DNA from: JAITWN01 sp964546765
GTDB lineage: Bacteria > Pseudomonadota > Gammaproteobacteria > SZUA-140
DNA: 46,026 nt
Assembly (NCBI GenBank): GCA_964546765.1
Contig: CAZJKV010000006.1
Coordinates: forward strand, 1-46,026
Reading direction: 5' to 3'
Below the pieces are notes generated by a model, which was not told the origin of the DNA, made no database searches, and saw only the letters and a list, made by a program, of their open reading frames with translations. A program made the position numbers and the translations under genes. This document shows positions 23,361 through 32,143 of this stretch, piece after piece. Numbering within the stretch: position 1 is the stretch's first letter; each line of letters starts with the position of its first letter.

Positions 23361-24296
23361 ATGAAGACTGCTGACGATATCCGAAATGGCGCCTGGACAC
23401 GCAAACCCGCCCTGCCGATCGCCCGCTCGCATTGTCCTACCGCGAGCTACAAGGGCAAAATATATGGCCTCGGCGGCGGCGGCCCGAATTTCAAGAGCCT
23501 GAATTCAGTAATTATTTATGACCCCGCTGCGGACCGGTGGACGACCGGGGCGGACATGCCGACCCTGCGCTCCGGCGCGATCGCGCAGACCGTCGGAGAC
23601 GCGATCTATGTCATCGGGGGCGGATTCAAGCAGGAGAACGGTACCTTCCGATTCCTGCACACGACCGAGATCTACCACCCCGACAGCGACCGCTGGGAGA
23701 AGGGACCCGACATGCTGATGCCGCATGATTATCCGGCGGGCGCCCTCCTCGACGGCCATATCTATATCCTCGGCGGTCACCACCCCGACGCAACCCTGTC
23801 CGGTCCGAAGACCGATCCTGGTTTCGATTTCTGCGAGCGTCTCGACCTGAAAAGCGGCAAGTGGGAACAGATCGCCCCGCTACCGACCCCCCGCTTCGCA
23901 CTCGACGCCGTCGTCGTCGACGGCCGGATCCTGACCATGGGCGGAGTCGCATTCACGCCCGAGGGCTTCAACAACTTCGACCATATCGAAACCTTCGATC
24001 CGAAGACCGGCAAATGGACCCGCGAGGCGCTGGCCCTTCCCTGGACGGCAGCAGGCGCCGGCGCCTGCCTGGCATCCGGACGGCCCTTCATATTCGGCGG
24101 TTACAGCGGCGACGGTATCAGCGACCATTGCGCCGTTTATGACGCGCAGGCAGGGAAATGGCACATCCTGCCGCCGATCCCGCAACCGCTAGCGGCGATG
24201 GGGGTCGGGGTCCTCGACAACACGATCTATCTGCTCGGCGGCTGGGCCGATGACGGGCGTACGCCGCAGGATTGCTGTTACGCCTATCGTTTCTGA
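23361..24296 (+). CDS. Kelch-repeat beta-propeller protein
   Basis: This 311-residue protein is built of about six Kelch repeats, each with a GG doublet and a spaced W (KIYGLGGGG...YDPAADRWTTG, AIYVIGGGF...YHPDSDRWEKG, HIYILGGHH..., RILTMGGVA...FDPKTGKWTRE, PFIFGGYS...YDAQAGKWHIL, TIYLLGGWA). This predicts a six-bladed beta-propeller. There is no signal peptide, so it is probably cytosolic. Its 3' end overlaps or abuts the moeB gene on the same strand, in a molybdenum cofactor neighbourhood. The function is unknown; sugar epimerase (NanM-like) or a scaffold role are possibilities without direct support. Confidence 0.85.
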   Translation: MKTADDIRNGAWTRKPALPIARSHCPTASYKGKIYGLGGGGPNFKSLNSVIIYDPAADRWTTGADMPTLRSGAIAQTVGDAIYVIGGGFKQENGTFRFLHTTEIYHPDSDRWEKGPDMLMPHDYPAGALLDGHIYILGGHHPDATLSGPKTDPGFDFCERLDLKSGKWEQIAPLPTPRFALDAVVVDGRILTMGGVAFTPEGFNNFDHIETFDPKTGKWTREALALPWTAAGAGACLASGRPFIFGGYSGDGISDHCAVYDAQAGKWHILPPIPQPLAAMGVGVLDNTIYLLGGWADDGRTPQDCCYAYRF

Positions 24297-24310
24297 CCCC
24301 GGGGTTCCGG

Positions 24311-25060
24311 GTGGATCGCGATCAGCTGCAACGCTACAGCCGGCATATCCTGCTGCCGCAGATCGACCTCGCGGGACAGGAGCGCCTGCTCCATGCGACC
24401 GCGCTGATCGTTGGTCTCGGCGGGCTCGGCTCTCCGGCTGCGATGTACCTCGCGGCGAGCGGTGTCGGCCGACTGGTCCTCAACGATCACGATGTGGTTG
24501 AACTCGGCAACCTGCAGCGCCAGATCCTGCATGCGACCCCCGACCTCGGGCGCCGCAAGACCGAATCGGCACGGGACCGGCTCGGGGCGCTGAATCCCGG
24601 CATAGACCTCAGGATGATCGAACGGCGCATGGACGCGGCCGAACTGGCGCACGAGGTGGCGCGCGCGGACGTGGTGCTCGACGCGACCGACAACTTCGAT
24701 GCGCGCTTCGCGCTCAACCGCGTCTGTGTCGGGCGTCGTATCCCCCTGGTCTGGGGCGCGGTCATTCGGATGCAGGGACAGGCCACGACATTCGACTTCC
24801 GGCGCGACAATAGTCCCTGTCTCAGCTGCCTGTACCCGGAACAGGTGCAGGCGGACGCGGACGAGGACTGCGCCGCCGGGGGTGTCCTGGCGCCGGTCGC
24901 TGGCATCATCGGCAGCATCATGGCGGCCGAGGCGCTCAAGGTCCTGCTGGGAACCGGCGATACGCTACACGGGCGACTGCTGTCGTTCGACGCCGCCGGT
25001 ATGGAATGGCGACAGTCACGGCTGAGCAGGGATCCCCATTGTGACATTCATAATGTATAA
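24311..25060 (+). CDS. moeB: MoeB-type molybdopterin-synthase adenylyltransferase
   Basis: This E1-like enzyme adenylates the C-terminal Gly of MoaD (or another ubiquitin-like sulfur carrier). From the GTG at 24311 the protein has 249 residues, the size of E. coli MoeB; a TTG at 24272 would add 13 residues overlapping the Kelch gene. The nucleotide loop GLGGLGSPAA, the NLQRQ motif, the DATDN catalytic Asp block and WGAVIRMQGQ are all present. The first zinc pair CLSC is intact. The second, normally CxxC near the end, reads CDIH, so one zinc ligand may be His. A second MoeB-like gene follows 107 bp later. Confidence 0.87.
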   Translation: MDRDQLQRYSRHILLPQIDLAGQERLLHATALIVGLGGLGSPAAMYLAASGVGRLVLNDHDVVELGNLQRQILHATPDLGRRKTESARDRLGALNPGIDLRMIERRMDAAELAHEVARADVVLDATDNFDARFALNRVCVGRRIPLVWGAVIRMQGQATTFDFRRDNSPCLSCLYPEQVQADADEDCAAGGVLAPVAGIIGSIMAAEALKVLLGTGDTLHGRLLSFDAAGMEWRQSRLSRDPHCDIHNV

Positions 25061-25167
25061 TTAATGCTCCTCGCAGAATTGTTATTGAATCGAATACCCG
25101 TAATTCGGTCATCGGCGCCGCCCGCCGTATGGCCGCGCTGCAGCTGATCACCCGACCTGGAGGCAAC

Positions 25168-26334
25168 ATGAAAGCCAAAGATCGTCGACTGGCGGAATTG
25201 CGCAACTCAATATCCGAAATCTCGCCCGGGGATGCGCTCGCGCTCCAGCACAAGGGCGCCGCGCTGATCGATGTCCGTGACAACGACGAAGTCGCCCAGG
25301 GCAGCCCGACGGGCGCCCATCGCCTCGGCCGCGGTTTTCTCGAACTGCGCGTCGAGGATGCTGTCCCTGACTTCGACCGCACCGTGCTGGTGATGTGCGC
25401 GGGCGGCGTGCGTTCGCTGTTCGCGGCCGAGGACCTCAAGCATCTTGGTTATCAGGACGTGCGTTCAATAGCGGGCGGATTCAGCCGCTGGAAAAATGAG
25501 GGCCATCCGTTCGAGATCCCGCCCATGCTCGATGCCGAGGCGCGCGAGCGCTATTCCCGGCATCTGCTGATGCCCGATGTCGGAGAGAGTGGCCAGATCA
25601 AACTGCTCGGCAGCAAGGTGCTGCTGATCGGCGCCGGCGGTCTCGGATCGCCCTCGGCCTACTACCTCGCGGCAGCCGGTGTCGGCACCATCGGCCTGGT
25701 TGATCATGACGTCGTCGACCGCAGCAACCTGCAGCGCCAGATCCTCCACACCGAGGCACGCGTCGGCATGCCGAAGGTCGAATCGGCGCGCATCGCGCTC
25801 GAGCAGCTCAATCCGAAGATAAAGATCATCGGTTACCAGACCCATATCGAAAGCAGCAATGTCGAGGAGATCTTCTCGGATTACGACGTCATCGTCGACG
25901 GTTCCGACAACCTCGCCACCCGCTACCTGATCAACGACGCCTGCGTGAAGATGGGCAAGCCGAACGTGCATGCAGCGGTCTACCGCTTCGAGGGCCAGAT
26001 CACCGTGTTCTGGCCCGCCTACGACAAGGTCAAGGGCGGCTGCTACCGCTGCATGTTCCCGGAACCGCCGCCGCCGGAGTTCGCGCCATCCTGCGCCGAG
26101 GCCGGCGTGCTCGGTGTGATGCCGGGTACGCTCGGGCTGTTACAGGCCGTCGAGACGATCAAGATCCTGCTCGACATCGGCGAGCCGCTGGTTGGCCGCA
26201 TGACGTTCTACGACGCCTTGTCGGGCCGCTTCTCCGAGATGAAGCTGCGCAAGAATCCGGATTGTCGCTATTGCGGTGATGGCAGGGAGTTCCCCGGCTA
26301 CCAGGACTACGCCCAGGTCTGCGCCTCGGCCTGA
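25168..26334 (+). CDS. Rhodanese-MoeB/ThiF fusion adenylyltransferase
   Basis: This 388-residue two-domain enzyme has a rhodanese domain at residues about 15-115 (ALIDVRDNDEV, active-site loop CAGGVRS, GGFSRWKNEG). An E1-like MoeB/ThiF domain follows at about 125-375: GAGGLGSPSA nucleotide loop, NLQRQ, VDGSDN, and zinc pairs CYRC and CRYC. Combined enzymes such as eukaryotic MOCS3 both adenylate a sulfur carrier and supply persulfide, but carry the rhodanese at the C-terminus; here it is at the N-terminus. The ATG at 25168 is fixed by GGAGG 4 bp upstream. The partner may be MoaD or a ThiS-like protein elsewhere. Confidence 0.9.
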   Translation: MKAKDRRLAELRNSISEISPGDALALQHKGAALIDVRDNDEVAQGSPTGAHRLGRGFLELRVEDAVPDFDRTVLVMCAGGVRSLFAAEDLKHLGYQDVRSIAGGFSRWKNEGHPFEIPPMLDAEARERYSRHLLMPDVGESGQIKLLGSKVLLIGAGGLGSPSAYYLAAAGVGTIGLVDHDVVDRSNLQRQILHTEARVGMPKVESARIALEQLNPKIKIIGYQTHIESSNVEEIFSDYDVIVDGSDNLATRYLINDACVKMGKPNVHAAVYRFEGQITVFWPAYDKVKGGCYRCMFPEPPPPEFAPSCAEAGVLGVMPGTLGLLQAVETIKILLDIGEPLVGRMTFYDALSGRFSEMKLRKNPDCRYCGDGREFPGYQDYAQVCASA

Positions 26335-26335
26335 A

Positions 26336-27271
26336 TCAGGCGGAGAAGTTGCTGGCCATCACGTCAAGCCCGCCTGCCCCTTCCATGACCCGCTTGGTGA
26401 TTGCGATCGCCTGATACTCGCCGATCTCGAGCGAATCGTAGATCGACTGGGGAACCTGATCGTCACTGGCATCGCCGATGCCATGGGTCTTGAGCAGCCG
26501 GTCTGCGAGAAAGACCAGCTGCGGGAAGACCGCGTGGATCTCCTGATAGCTCTCGTTGTGATGTTCGCGCGTCGCGATGACGATCTCTTCCGGCAGGCGC
26601 CACGCCTCCATCAACCATGCGCCGATGGCGGCATGATCCGTTCCGAGCACCCGCTGCTCGATCAGCTCGACCGGCTTGTCCGGGTACTTGAGTATGAACT
26701 TGTTCAGCACGAGAAACTCCTGCTTGAACATATGTCCAAGCAGCAGGTGGCCGAAGTTGTGCAGCAGACCGGCCAGATAGGCGAGGCCCGCCGGCGGGCG
26801 CGTCTCCTTGGGGACCGCATTGCTGAGTGCCTGTACCAGCGCGGCGCTGTAGATCGCATGCCGCCAGAAGTGGTCCAGCCCGAGCGGCACATTGCGCGCG
26901 ATCCGGAACGAGCGGGCGGCGGTCGCGCCGAGCGCGAGGTTGAGCACGGTATTGTATCCGAGTACGCGGGTGATCGCGGTATGGACCGAATCGACCTTGC
27001 CCTGGTAGCTGAAGAACGGCGAACTCGCGTAGCGCATTACCTGCGCGGCAAGGCTGGGGTCAAGTTCGACTATGCCGACCAGTTCCCTGACATCGGCATC
27101 GGGATTCGAGCTGAGCCGGAGCACCTTCTGCGTCATCTCCGGCATCGGCGGCAACTTGTCGAGGCGCTTGATGCGTCCCCTGATATCGAGCAGGGGGCCG
27201 TTGCTGCGGCCTGCGAGGCGCGTCGCGGGGGTGGTCGTGTCTGCGCCGTGTGTGTGTGCGGTCATGCCCAT
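26336..27271 (-). CDS. HDOD domain signalling protein
   Basis: This 311-residue cytosolic protein has an HDOD domain at about residues 35-240 (RLDKLPPMPEMTQKVLRLSSNPDADVRELVGIVELDPSLAAQVMRYASS, then the YLAGLLHNFGHLLLGHMF segment with an HD-like HN pair). HDOD proteins act in bacterial signalling and often lack phosphodiesterase activity; the substrate or partner is unknown. The ATG at 27271 is preceded by AGGAGG with 10-bp spacing; a second ATG lies 6 bp later. The N-terminal 20 residues are His/Thr-rich. It is convergent with the rhodanese-MoeB gene and divergent from lptD. Confidence 0.85.
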   Translation of the reverse strand: MGMTAHTHGADTTTPATRLAGRSNGPLLDIRGRIKRLDKLPPMPEMTQKVLRLSSNPDADVRELVGIVELDPSLAAQVMRYASSPFFSYQGKVDSVHTAITRVLGYNTVLNLALGATAARSFRIARNVPLGLDHFWRHAIYSAALVQALSNAVPKETRPPAGLAYLAGLLHNFGHLLLGHMFKQEFLVLNKFILKYPDKPVELIEQRVLGTDHAAIGAWLMEAWRLPEEIVIATREHHNESYQEIHAVFPQLVFLADRLLKTHGIGDASDDQVPQSIYDSLEIGEYQAIAITKRVMEGAGGLDVMASNFSA

Positions 27272-27450
27272 GTGTTGTGTGCCTCCTGCTGAGCCGGTCC
27301 AGGCCAGCGCCTGACAACGGGAGCGACGGTATATCCCGTCGATTCTGTTTAGGAATATCGGCAATCCGGGTCCGGCATGTGAGCCTGATTTTTCAGATTT
27401 GTGAATCGTGACACTCAGTCCTGAGACCGGCTTCACAATGTCGCGGCCGT

Positions 27451-27480
27451 TTGACAGCATTCCATCAAATCATAAACAAT
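27451..27480 (+). promoter_or_regulatory. Candidate sigma70 promoter of lptD-surA-pdxA-rsmA
   Basis: A consensus TTGACA (27451-27456) is followed by TAAACA at 16 bp or AACAAT at 18 bp in an AT-rich patch. It lies 40-70 bp upstream of the lptD start. Confidence 0.5.
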
Positions 27481-27519
27481 AAGACGCTGATGGAACGATA
27501 AAAAACACAAGCCGGCCCC

Positions 27520-29772
27520 TTGCCGGCATTCCGGAATCGCATCTTGTCAGCACCGCCATCCCGTCCGCGCAGCGCCCTTGCAATACCGGCCTTGCTGCTG
27601 GCCGGTCACCTTTCCGCCGCGCAGGCTGCCGGGAGTCCGCCGCTCGACTGGACTCTCTGTCACATACAGTACGCGCCACCCGAGCGATTTCTCGCCCTGC
27701 CTGAACCCGAACAGCCGGGCGCGACGCTGCTGTCGGCCAAAAACGCGCGTATCCTGGACCAGACCCTGCTGGTGCTGCGTGAAGACGTCGAAGTGATTCG
27801 CGACGGCCAGTTGCTCCGTGCAGACCGCGCCGCCTACGACCGGGAGCGGGATGAGTTGCGTGCCGAAGGCAATGTCAGTTTCCTCAGGGAAGGCATCTCC
27901 CTCGATGGCGATCGAGGCGAGATGCAACTCGACGCGAATCAGGGCCACCTCGAAAATGCCCGCTTCCTGATCTACGAACGTCACGCGAGGGGCCAGGCGG
28001 AGATGGCGATCATCGAAGACCGCAACCGGACCTTGCTGTCGAGGATGAGCTACACGACCTGTGACCCCGGCCGCGATGACTGGCTGCTGAAGGCATCCGC
28101 GGTCAGGCTGGACCAGGCGACCGGCACCGGCACGGCGCGCCATGTCACGGTATTGTTCAAGGGCGTGCCGTTCCTGTATTCGCCATACCTCAGTTTCCCG
28201 ATCGATGACCGCCGCAAGTCCGGATTGCTCAGTCCGACACTGCGTGACTCGTCCAAAAACGGCTTCGATTTCGCACTGCCCTATTATCTCAATCTCGCAC
28301 CGCGCTTCGATGCGACCCTGACGCCGCGTATCGTCACGAAACGGGGCGGCATGCTCGAGTCTGAATTCCGCTATCTCAATCCGAAAAGCCGGGGCCAAAT
28401 CGAGACCACCTACCTGCCCGACGACGACCTGGCTGCCCGCGACCGCTATCTGCTCCACTACCGCCACGCCGCACGGCCGAGCGACAGGCTCAGCCTGGAC
28501 ATTGATTTCAACCGCGCCTCGGATAGCGAATATTTCCGCGACCTCGGCAATTCCCTCAGCATCGCCAGCATCACCCACCTGGAGCAGCGCGCCCTGCTGG
28601 GTTATCAGGCGAACAACTGGATGGCGTCCGCGCGGCTTCAGGCCTACCAGACCATAGACGACACCATCGCGAACAACCAGCGCCCCTACCGGCAATTGCC
28701 GGTGCTGCTGTTCCGCACCCTGCGACCCGAGTTCAGCAGCCGGCTGAATCCCCGCTTCGTCACCAGCTATGTCAACTTCGATCATGACGATCGACTGCCA
28801 ACCGGTGGCCGTCTCGACCTGCAGCCGGGTATCACGCTGCCGTTCTATTCGATAGCCGCATACGCGCAGCCGACCCTGACGCTGAGGCATACTGCCTATC
28901 ATCTCGACGAGACAGGGCCGCTGATCGCGGAATCCGCCCCGCGGCGGACCTTGCCGGTCTTCTCCTTCGACACCGGGCTGTTCCTGGAACGTGATGCGCG
29001 GTGGGGATCACAGGCGATGCTGCAGACCCTCGAGCCGCGCTTGTATTATCTCTACATTCCCTACCGCGACCAGTCCGGCCTGCCGCGGTTCGATTCCGGC
29101 ATACCGGACTTCAATTTCACGCAGCTATTCCGCGACAATCGCTTCAACGGCTCGGACCGTGTCGGCGACGCGAACCAGCTCAGTATCGCCGTGACGACCC
29201 GCTTTCTCGACGCGGTGAACGCGCGCCAGCGCGCGCAGTTCGGGATCGGCAGGATAGTCTATTTCCAGGATCGCGAGGTGACCCTGAACGGTGTGACCGA
29301 GACTGCGGCCGTCTCCGACATCGTCGCCGAGGGCACGGCCAACCTGACGCCCAGCCTGTCGTTTCGGCTGGACACGCGGCTCAGCGAGGACACCGGCAAG
29401 TTCGACAAGGGTGGCGTGTGGCTGCAATACCGGCCCTTGCCTCGCAGTATCTTCAATGTCTCTTACCGTTACCGGGACAATTCACTGGAACAGACCGACG
29501 TCTCGATACTGTGGCCGCTCGGGCCCCGCTGGCATCTCATTGCGCGTCACAATTATTCCTTGCGTGACGAACGGATCCTGGAAACTTTGGCCGGCCTCGA
29601 ATATCAAAGCTGTTGCTGGCGCCTGCGCGTCGTCAGCCGGCGCTTTGTCGACGACGACCTCGGCAATACGGACAGGAGCATCTATGTGCAATTCGATCTC
29701 AAGGGCCTGACCAGCATCGGTACCGGTCTCGAAAGTCTGCTCGAACATGGTATTCTGGGTTATCGCTACTAG
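27520..29772 (+). CDS. lptD: LPS-assembly protein LptD
   Basis: LptD is the outer-membrane barrel that inserts lipopolysaccharide with the LptE plug. The 750-residue protein has a signal peptide (ALAIPALLLAGHLSAAQA), an OstA/LptA-like jellyroll at about 60-200 and a 26-strand barrel domain after about 210. The four disulfide cysteines are present in order: CHIQY, TTCDPG, and the adjacent pair in SCCWRL. The C-terminus LEHGILGYRY is typical. No ATG is available near the N-terminus; the frame starts with TTG at 27520 (alternative TTG at 27544). The lptD-surA-pdxA-rsmA order matches enterobacteria and pseudomonads. Confidence 0.94.
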   Translation: MPAFRNRILSAPPSRPRSALAIPALLLAGHLSAAQAAGSPPLDWTLCHIQYAPPERFLALPEPEQPGATLLSAKNARILDQTLLVLREDVEVIRDGQLLRADRAAYDRERDELRAEGNVSFLREGISLDGDRGEMQLDANQGHLENARFLIYERHARGQAEMAIIEDRNRTLLSRMSYTTCDPGRDDWLLKASAVRLDQATGTGTARHVTVLFKGVPFLYSPYLSFPIDDRRKSGLLSPTLRDSSKNGFDFALPYYLNLAPRFDATLTPRIVTKRGGMLESEFRYLNPKSRGQIETTYLPDDDLAARDRYLLHYRHAARPSDRLSLDIDFNRASDSEYFRDLGNSLSIASITHLEQRALLGYQANNWMASARLQAYQTIDDTIANNQRPYRQLPVLLFRTLRPEFSSRLNPRFVTSYVNFDHDDRLPTGGRLDLQPGITLPFYSIAAYAQPTLTLRHTAYHLDETGPLIAESAPRRTLPVFSFDTGLFLERDARWGSQAMLQTLEPRLYYLYIPYRDQSGLPRFDSGIPDFNFTQLFRDNRFNGSDRVGDANQLSIAVTTRFLDAVNARQRAQFGIGRIVYFQDREVTLNGVTETAAVSDIVAEGTANLTPSLSFRLDTRLSEDTGKFDKGGVWLQYRPLPRSIFNVSYRYRDNSLEQTDVSILWPLGPRWHLIARHNYSLRDERILETLAGLEYQSCCWRLRVVSRRFVDDDLGNTDRSIYVQFDLKGLTSIGTGLESLLEHGILGYRY

Positions 29773-29806
29773 CCCCCGGCGCCTGCGCCGACAATTAACC
29801 GACTCT

Positions 29807-31117
29807 ATGATGACGACTTCCCTTCGCAGCGGCATTGCGCCCGCGTTGCTGATCATGATCGCCCTGCCCTGCGCCGGTTACGTTGCGCCGCTGCAGTCGG
29901 CCCCGGTCGAGATCGACCGGATCGTCGCGATCGTCGACAACGACATCATCTCCGAGACCGAACTTCAGGAGCAGGTTCGCACCATCCGCGCCCAGCTCCG
30001 CCAGCAGCGGATCACCCCGCCCTCCGACCGGATACTGCAGCGACAGGTACTGGAGCGCATGGTGATCGAGCAGATCCAGCTCCAGCTCGCCGGCGAGGTC
30101 GGCATCCTCGTCGACGACGAAAACCTGAACCAGGCGATCAGCGGAATCGCGGCGCAGAACAACCTCTCGCTCAGCGAATTTCGCAGCGTCTTGCAGGAAG
30201 AAGGCTTTGATTTCGCGAAATTCCGGGAAAACATCCGCAAGGAGATGCTCCTGCACCGCCTCAGGCAGCAGCATGTCGACAACCGGATCAGCGTGACCGA
30301 TCAGGAGGTCGACAACTTTCTCGCGACCCAGCGCCGCCAGGGACAGGGTACCGACGAATATCACATTGGTCATATCCTGATCGCCGCACCGGACGCTGCG
30401 AGCCCGGAACAGATACAGGAAACCCGTGAGCGTGCGCAGGCGCTGCTGGCACAACTGAAAGACGGCGCCGACTTCACCCAGGCCGCGATCGCATCGTCGG
30501 ATGGCCAGCAGGCCCTGAGCGGCGGCGACCTCGGCTGGCGCAAGGGTGGCGAATTGCCGACCCTGTTCGCCGACGTCGTCCCGCAGATGCGCAAAGGCGA
30601 AATCAGCGACCTGATCCGCAGCGGAAGCGGCTTTCATATCGTCAAGCTGATCGATCATCGCGCGGGAGAAGCGCGGGTGCTGACCCAGACGCGCGCCCGG
30701 CATATCCTGGTCGAGACCGGCGAGATGCTCGGGGACGAGGCCGCGTTGCGTCTGCTGCTCGAGCTGAAGGAACGGATCGCGACGGGCGCGAGCTTCGCCG
30801 AACTTGCCCATGCCCATTCGGACGACGTCGCGAGCGCCTCGACCGGCGGCGATCTCGGCTGGATCAGCCCCGGCGAGATGGTGCCGGTATTTGAACGGGC
30901 GATGGACGCCCTCGGGATCGGCGAAATCAGCGAACCGGTTCAGAGCCCGTTCGGCTGGCACCTGCTCGAGGTCATCGCCCGCCGCGAGCGCGACATCACG
31001 GAGGAATACTCGCGCGAGATGGCGCGCGAGGCGATCTTCCGGCGCAAGGCCGAGGAGGAATATTCCGACTGGCTCCGCCGCCTGCGTGAGGACGCCTATG
31101 TCGACTACCGCCTGTAG
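29807..31117 (+). CDS. surA: Periplasmic chaperone / peptidyl-prolyl isomerase SurA
   Basis: SurA escorts unfolded outer-membrane proteins, including LptD, to BAM. From the ATG at 29807 it has 436 residues with the signal peptide MMTTSLRSGIAPALLIMIALPCAG. The N-terminal chaperone domain (VEIDRIVAIVDNDIISETELQEQV to about residue 170) precedes two parvulin domains (HIGHILIAAP..., GDLGWRKGGELP; then RARHILVETGE..., GGDLGWISPGEMVP). An upstream in-frame ATG at 29747 overlaps lptD and would displace the signal peptide. Direct neighbourhood with lptD is conserved in the class. Confidence 0.95.
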   Translation: MMTTSLRSGIAPALLIMIALPCAGYVAPLQSAPVEIDRIVAIVDNDIISETELQEQVRTIRAQLRQQRITPPSDRILQRQVLERMVIEQIQLQLAGEVGILVDDENLNQAISGIAAQNNLSLSEFRSVLQEEGFDFAKFRENIRKEMLLHRLRQQHVDNRISVTDQEVDNFLATQRRQGQGTDEYHIGHILIAAPDAASPEQIQETRERAQALLAQLKDGADFTQAAIASSDGQQALSGGDLGWRKGGELPTLFADVVPQMRKGEISDLIRSGSGFHIVKLIDHRAGEARVLTQTRARHILVETGEMLGDEAALRLLLELKERIATGASFAELAHAHSDDVASASTGGDLGWISPGEMVPVFERAMDALGIGEISEPVQSPFGWHLLEVIARRERDITEEYSREMAREAIFRRKAEEEYSDWLRRLREDAYVDYRL

Positions 31118-31141
31118 TTCGCAACCGTCCGGCAGCCCGCC

Positions 31142-32137
31142 TTGACAGGCGAGCGATACAGTATCGCCGTCACCCCGGGTGAACCTGCCGGCATCGGCCC
31201 CGACCTCTGCCTGCAGGTGCTGGGCGGGCCGCAGGCGGCGGACATCACCGTCATCGCGGATCCCGAGCTGCTGGACAGGCGCATGCGCAGGCTCGGACTG
31301 GCGCTGGACATCGTCGCATACCGGCCCGGGGCGCCGGCACGACCCGGAACGATCTCGGTGTTGCCCGTGAAGGCCGCGAACCCCGGCGTCTGCGGCGACC
31401 TCGACCCCGACAACGCCGCCTATGTGCTAGAGACGCTGAAGACCGCCGTCGCCGGCTGCCTCGACGGCCGCTTCGATGCAATGGTCACGGGTCCGGTCCA
31501 CAAGGGCGTGATGAACCGGGCCGGCATCCGCTTTTCCGGACACACCGAATATCTCGCGATGCTGACCGGGACGCCGGAGGTCGTGATGATGCTGGCGACC
31601 CCGGGACTGCGCGTCGCGCTCGCGACCACGCATGTCGCGCTGAAGGACGTCTTCGCCGGCATTACCGCCCAACGCATAGAATCGACGCTGCGCATCACCC
31701 ACAGCGGCCTGCGCGAACTGTTCGGCATCGACGACCCGCGCCTGCTGGTGTGCGGTCTGAATCCCCACGCCGGCGAGGGTGGCGAACTCGGGACCGAGGA
31801 GATCGAAAGCGTCACGCCCGTCATCGCGAGGCTGGCAGGCGAAGGCCTGTCGATAATCGGACCGCGTCCGGCCGATACCGCGTTCCTGCCGGAGGTACTT
31901 GCCGCGACCGACGCCGTCGTCGCGATGTATCACGATCAGGGCCTGCCGGTGCTGAAACACATGGGTTTCGGCAACGCGATCAACGTCACGCTCGGCCTGC
32001 CGATCATCCGCACTTCGGTCGACCATGGCACGGCGCTGGAACTCGCCGGCGGCGGCCGGGTGCACAGCGGCAGCCTGAAACTCGCGCTTGAAATCGCGAT
32101 CGACATGGCCGCGCAACACCGGGCGCGGCCGGACTGA
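31142..32137 (+). CDS. pdxA: 4-hydroxythreonine-4-phosphate dehydrogenase PdxA
   Basis: PdxA oxidises 4-phosphohydroxy-L-threonine in pyridoxal phosphate synthesis. The 331-residue protein begins (TTG at 31142) with the canonical VTPGEPAGIGPD. The metal-binding His residues are in GHTEYLA, LNPHAGEGGELG and MYHDQGLPVLK, and VTGPVHKG is the substrate-binding Lys region. It starts 24 bp after surA and ends 6 bp before rsmA, so the genes form one operon. Confidence 0.95.
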   Translation: MTGERYSIAVTPGEPAGIGPDLCLQVLGGPQAADITVIADPELLDRRMRRLGLALDIVAYRPGAPARPGTISVLPVKAANPGVCGDLDPDNAAYVLETLKTAVAGCLDGRFDAMVTGPVHKGVMNRAGIRFSGHTEYLAMLTGTPEVVMMLATPGLRVALATTHVALKDVFAGITAQRIESTLRITHSGLRELFGIDDPRLLVCGLNPHAGEGGELGTEEIESVTPVIARLAGEGLSIIGPRPADTAFLPEVLAATDAVVAMYHDQGLPVLKHMGFGNAINVTLGLPIIRTSVDHGTALELAGGGRVHSGSLKLALEIAIDMAAQHRARPD

Positions 32138-32143
32138 GGCCTC

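Noticed and set aside
27547..28902. A 451-codon minus-strand frame over lptD
   Set aside because: lptD is certain from its four disulfide cysteines and barrel; the antisense frame has no family features.
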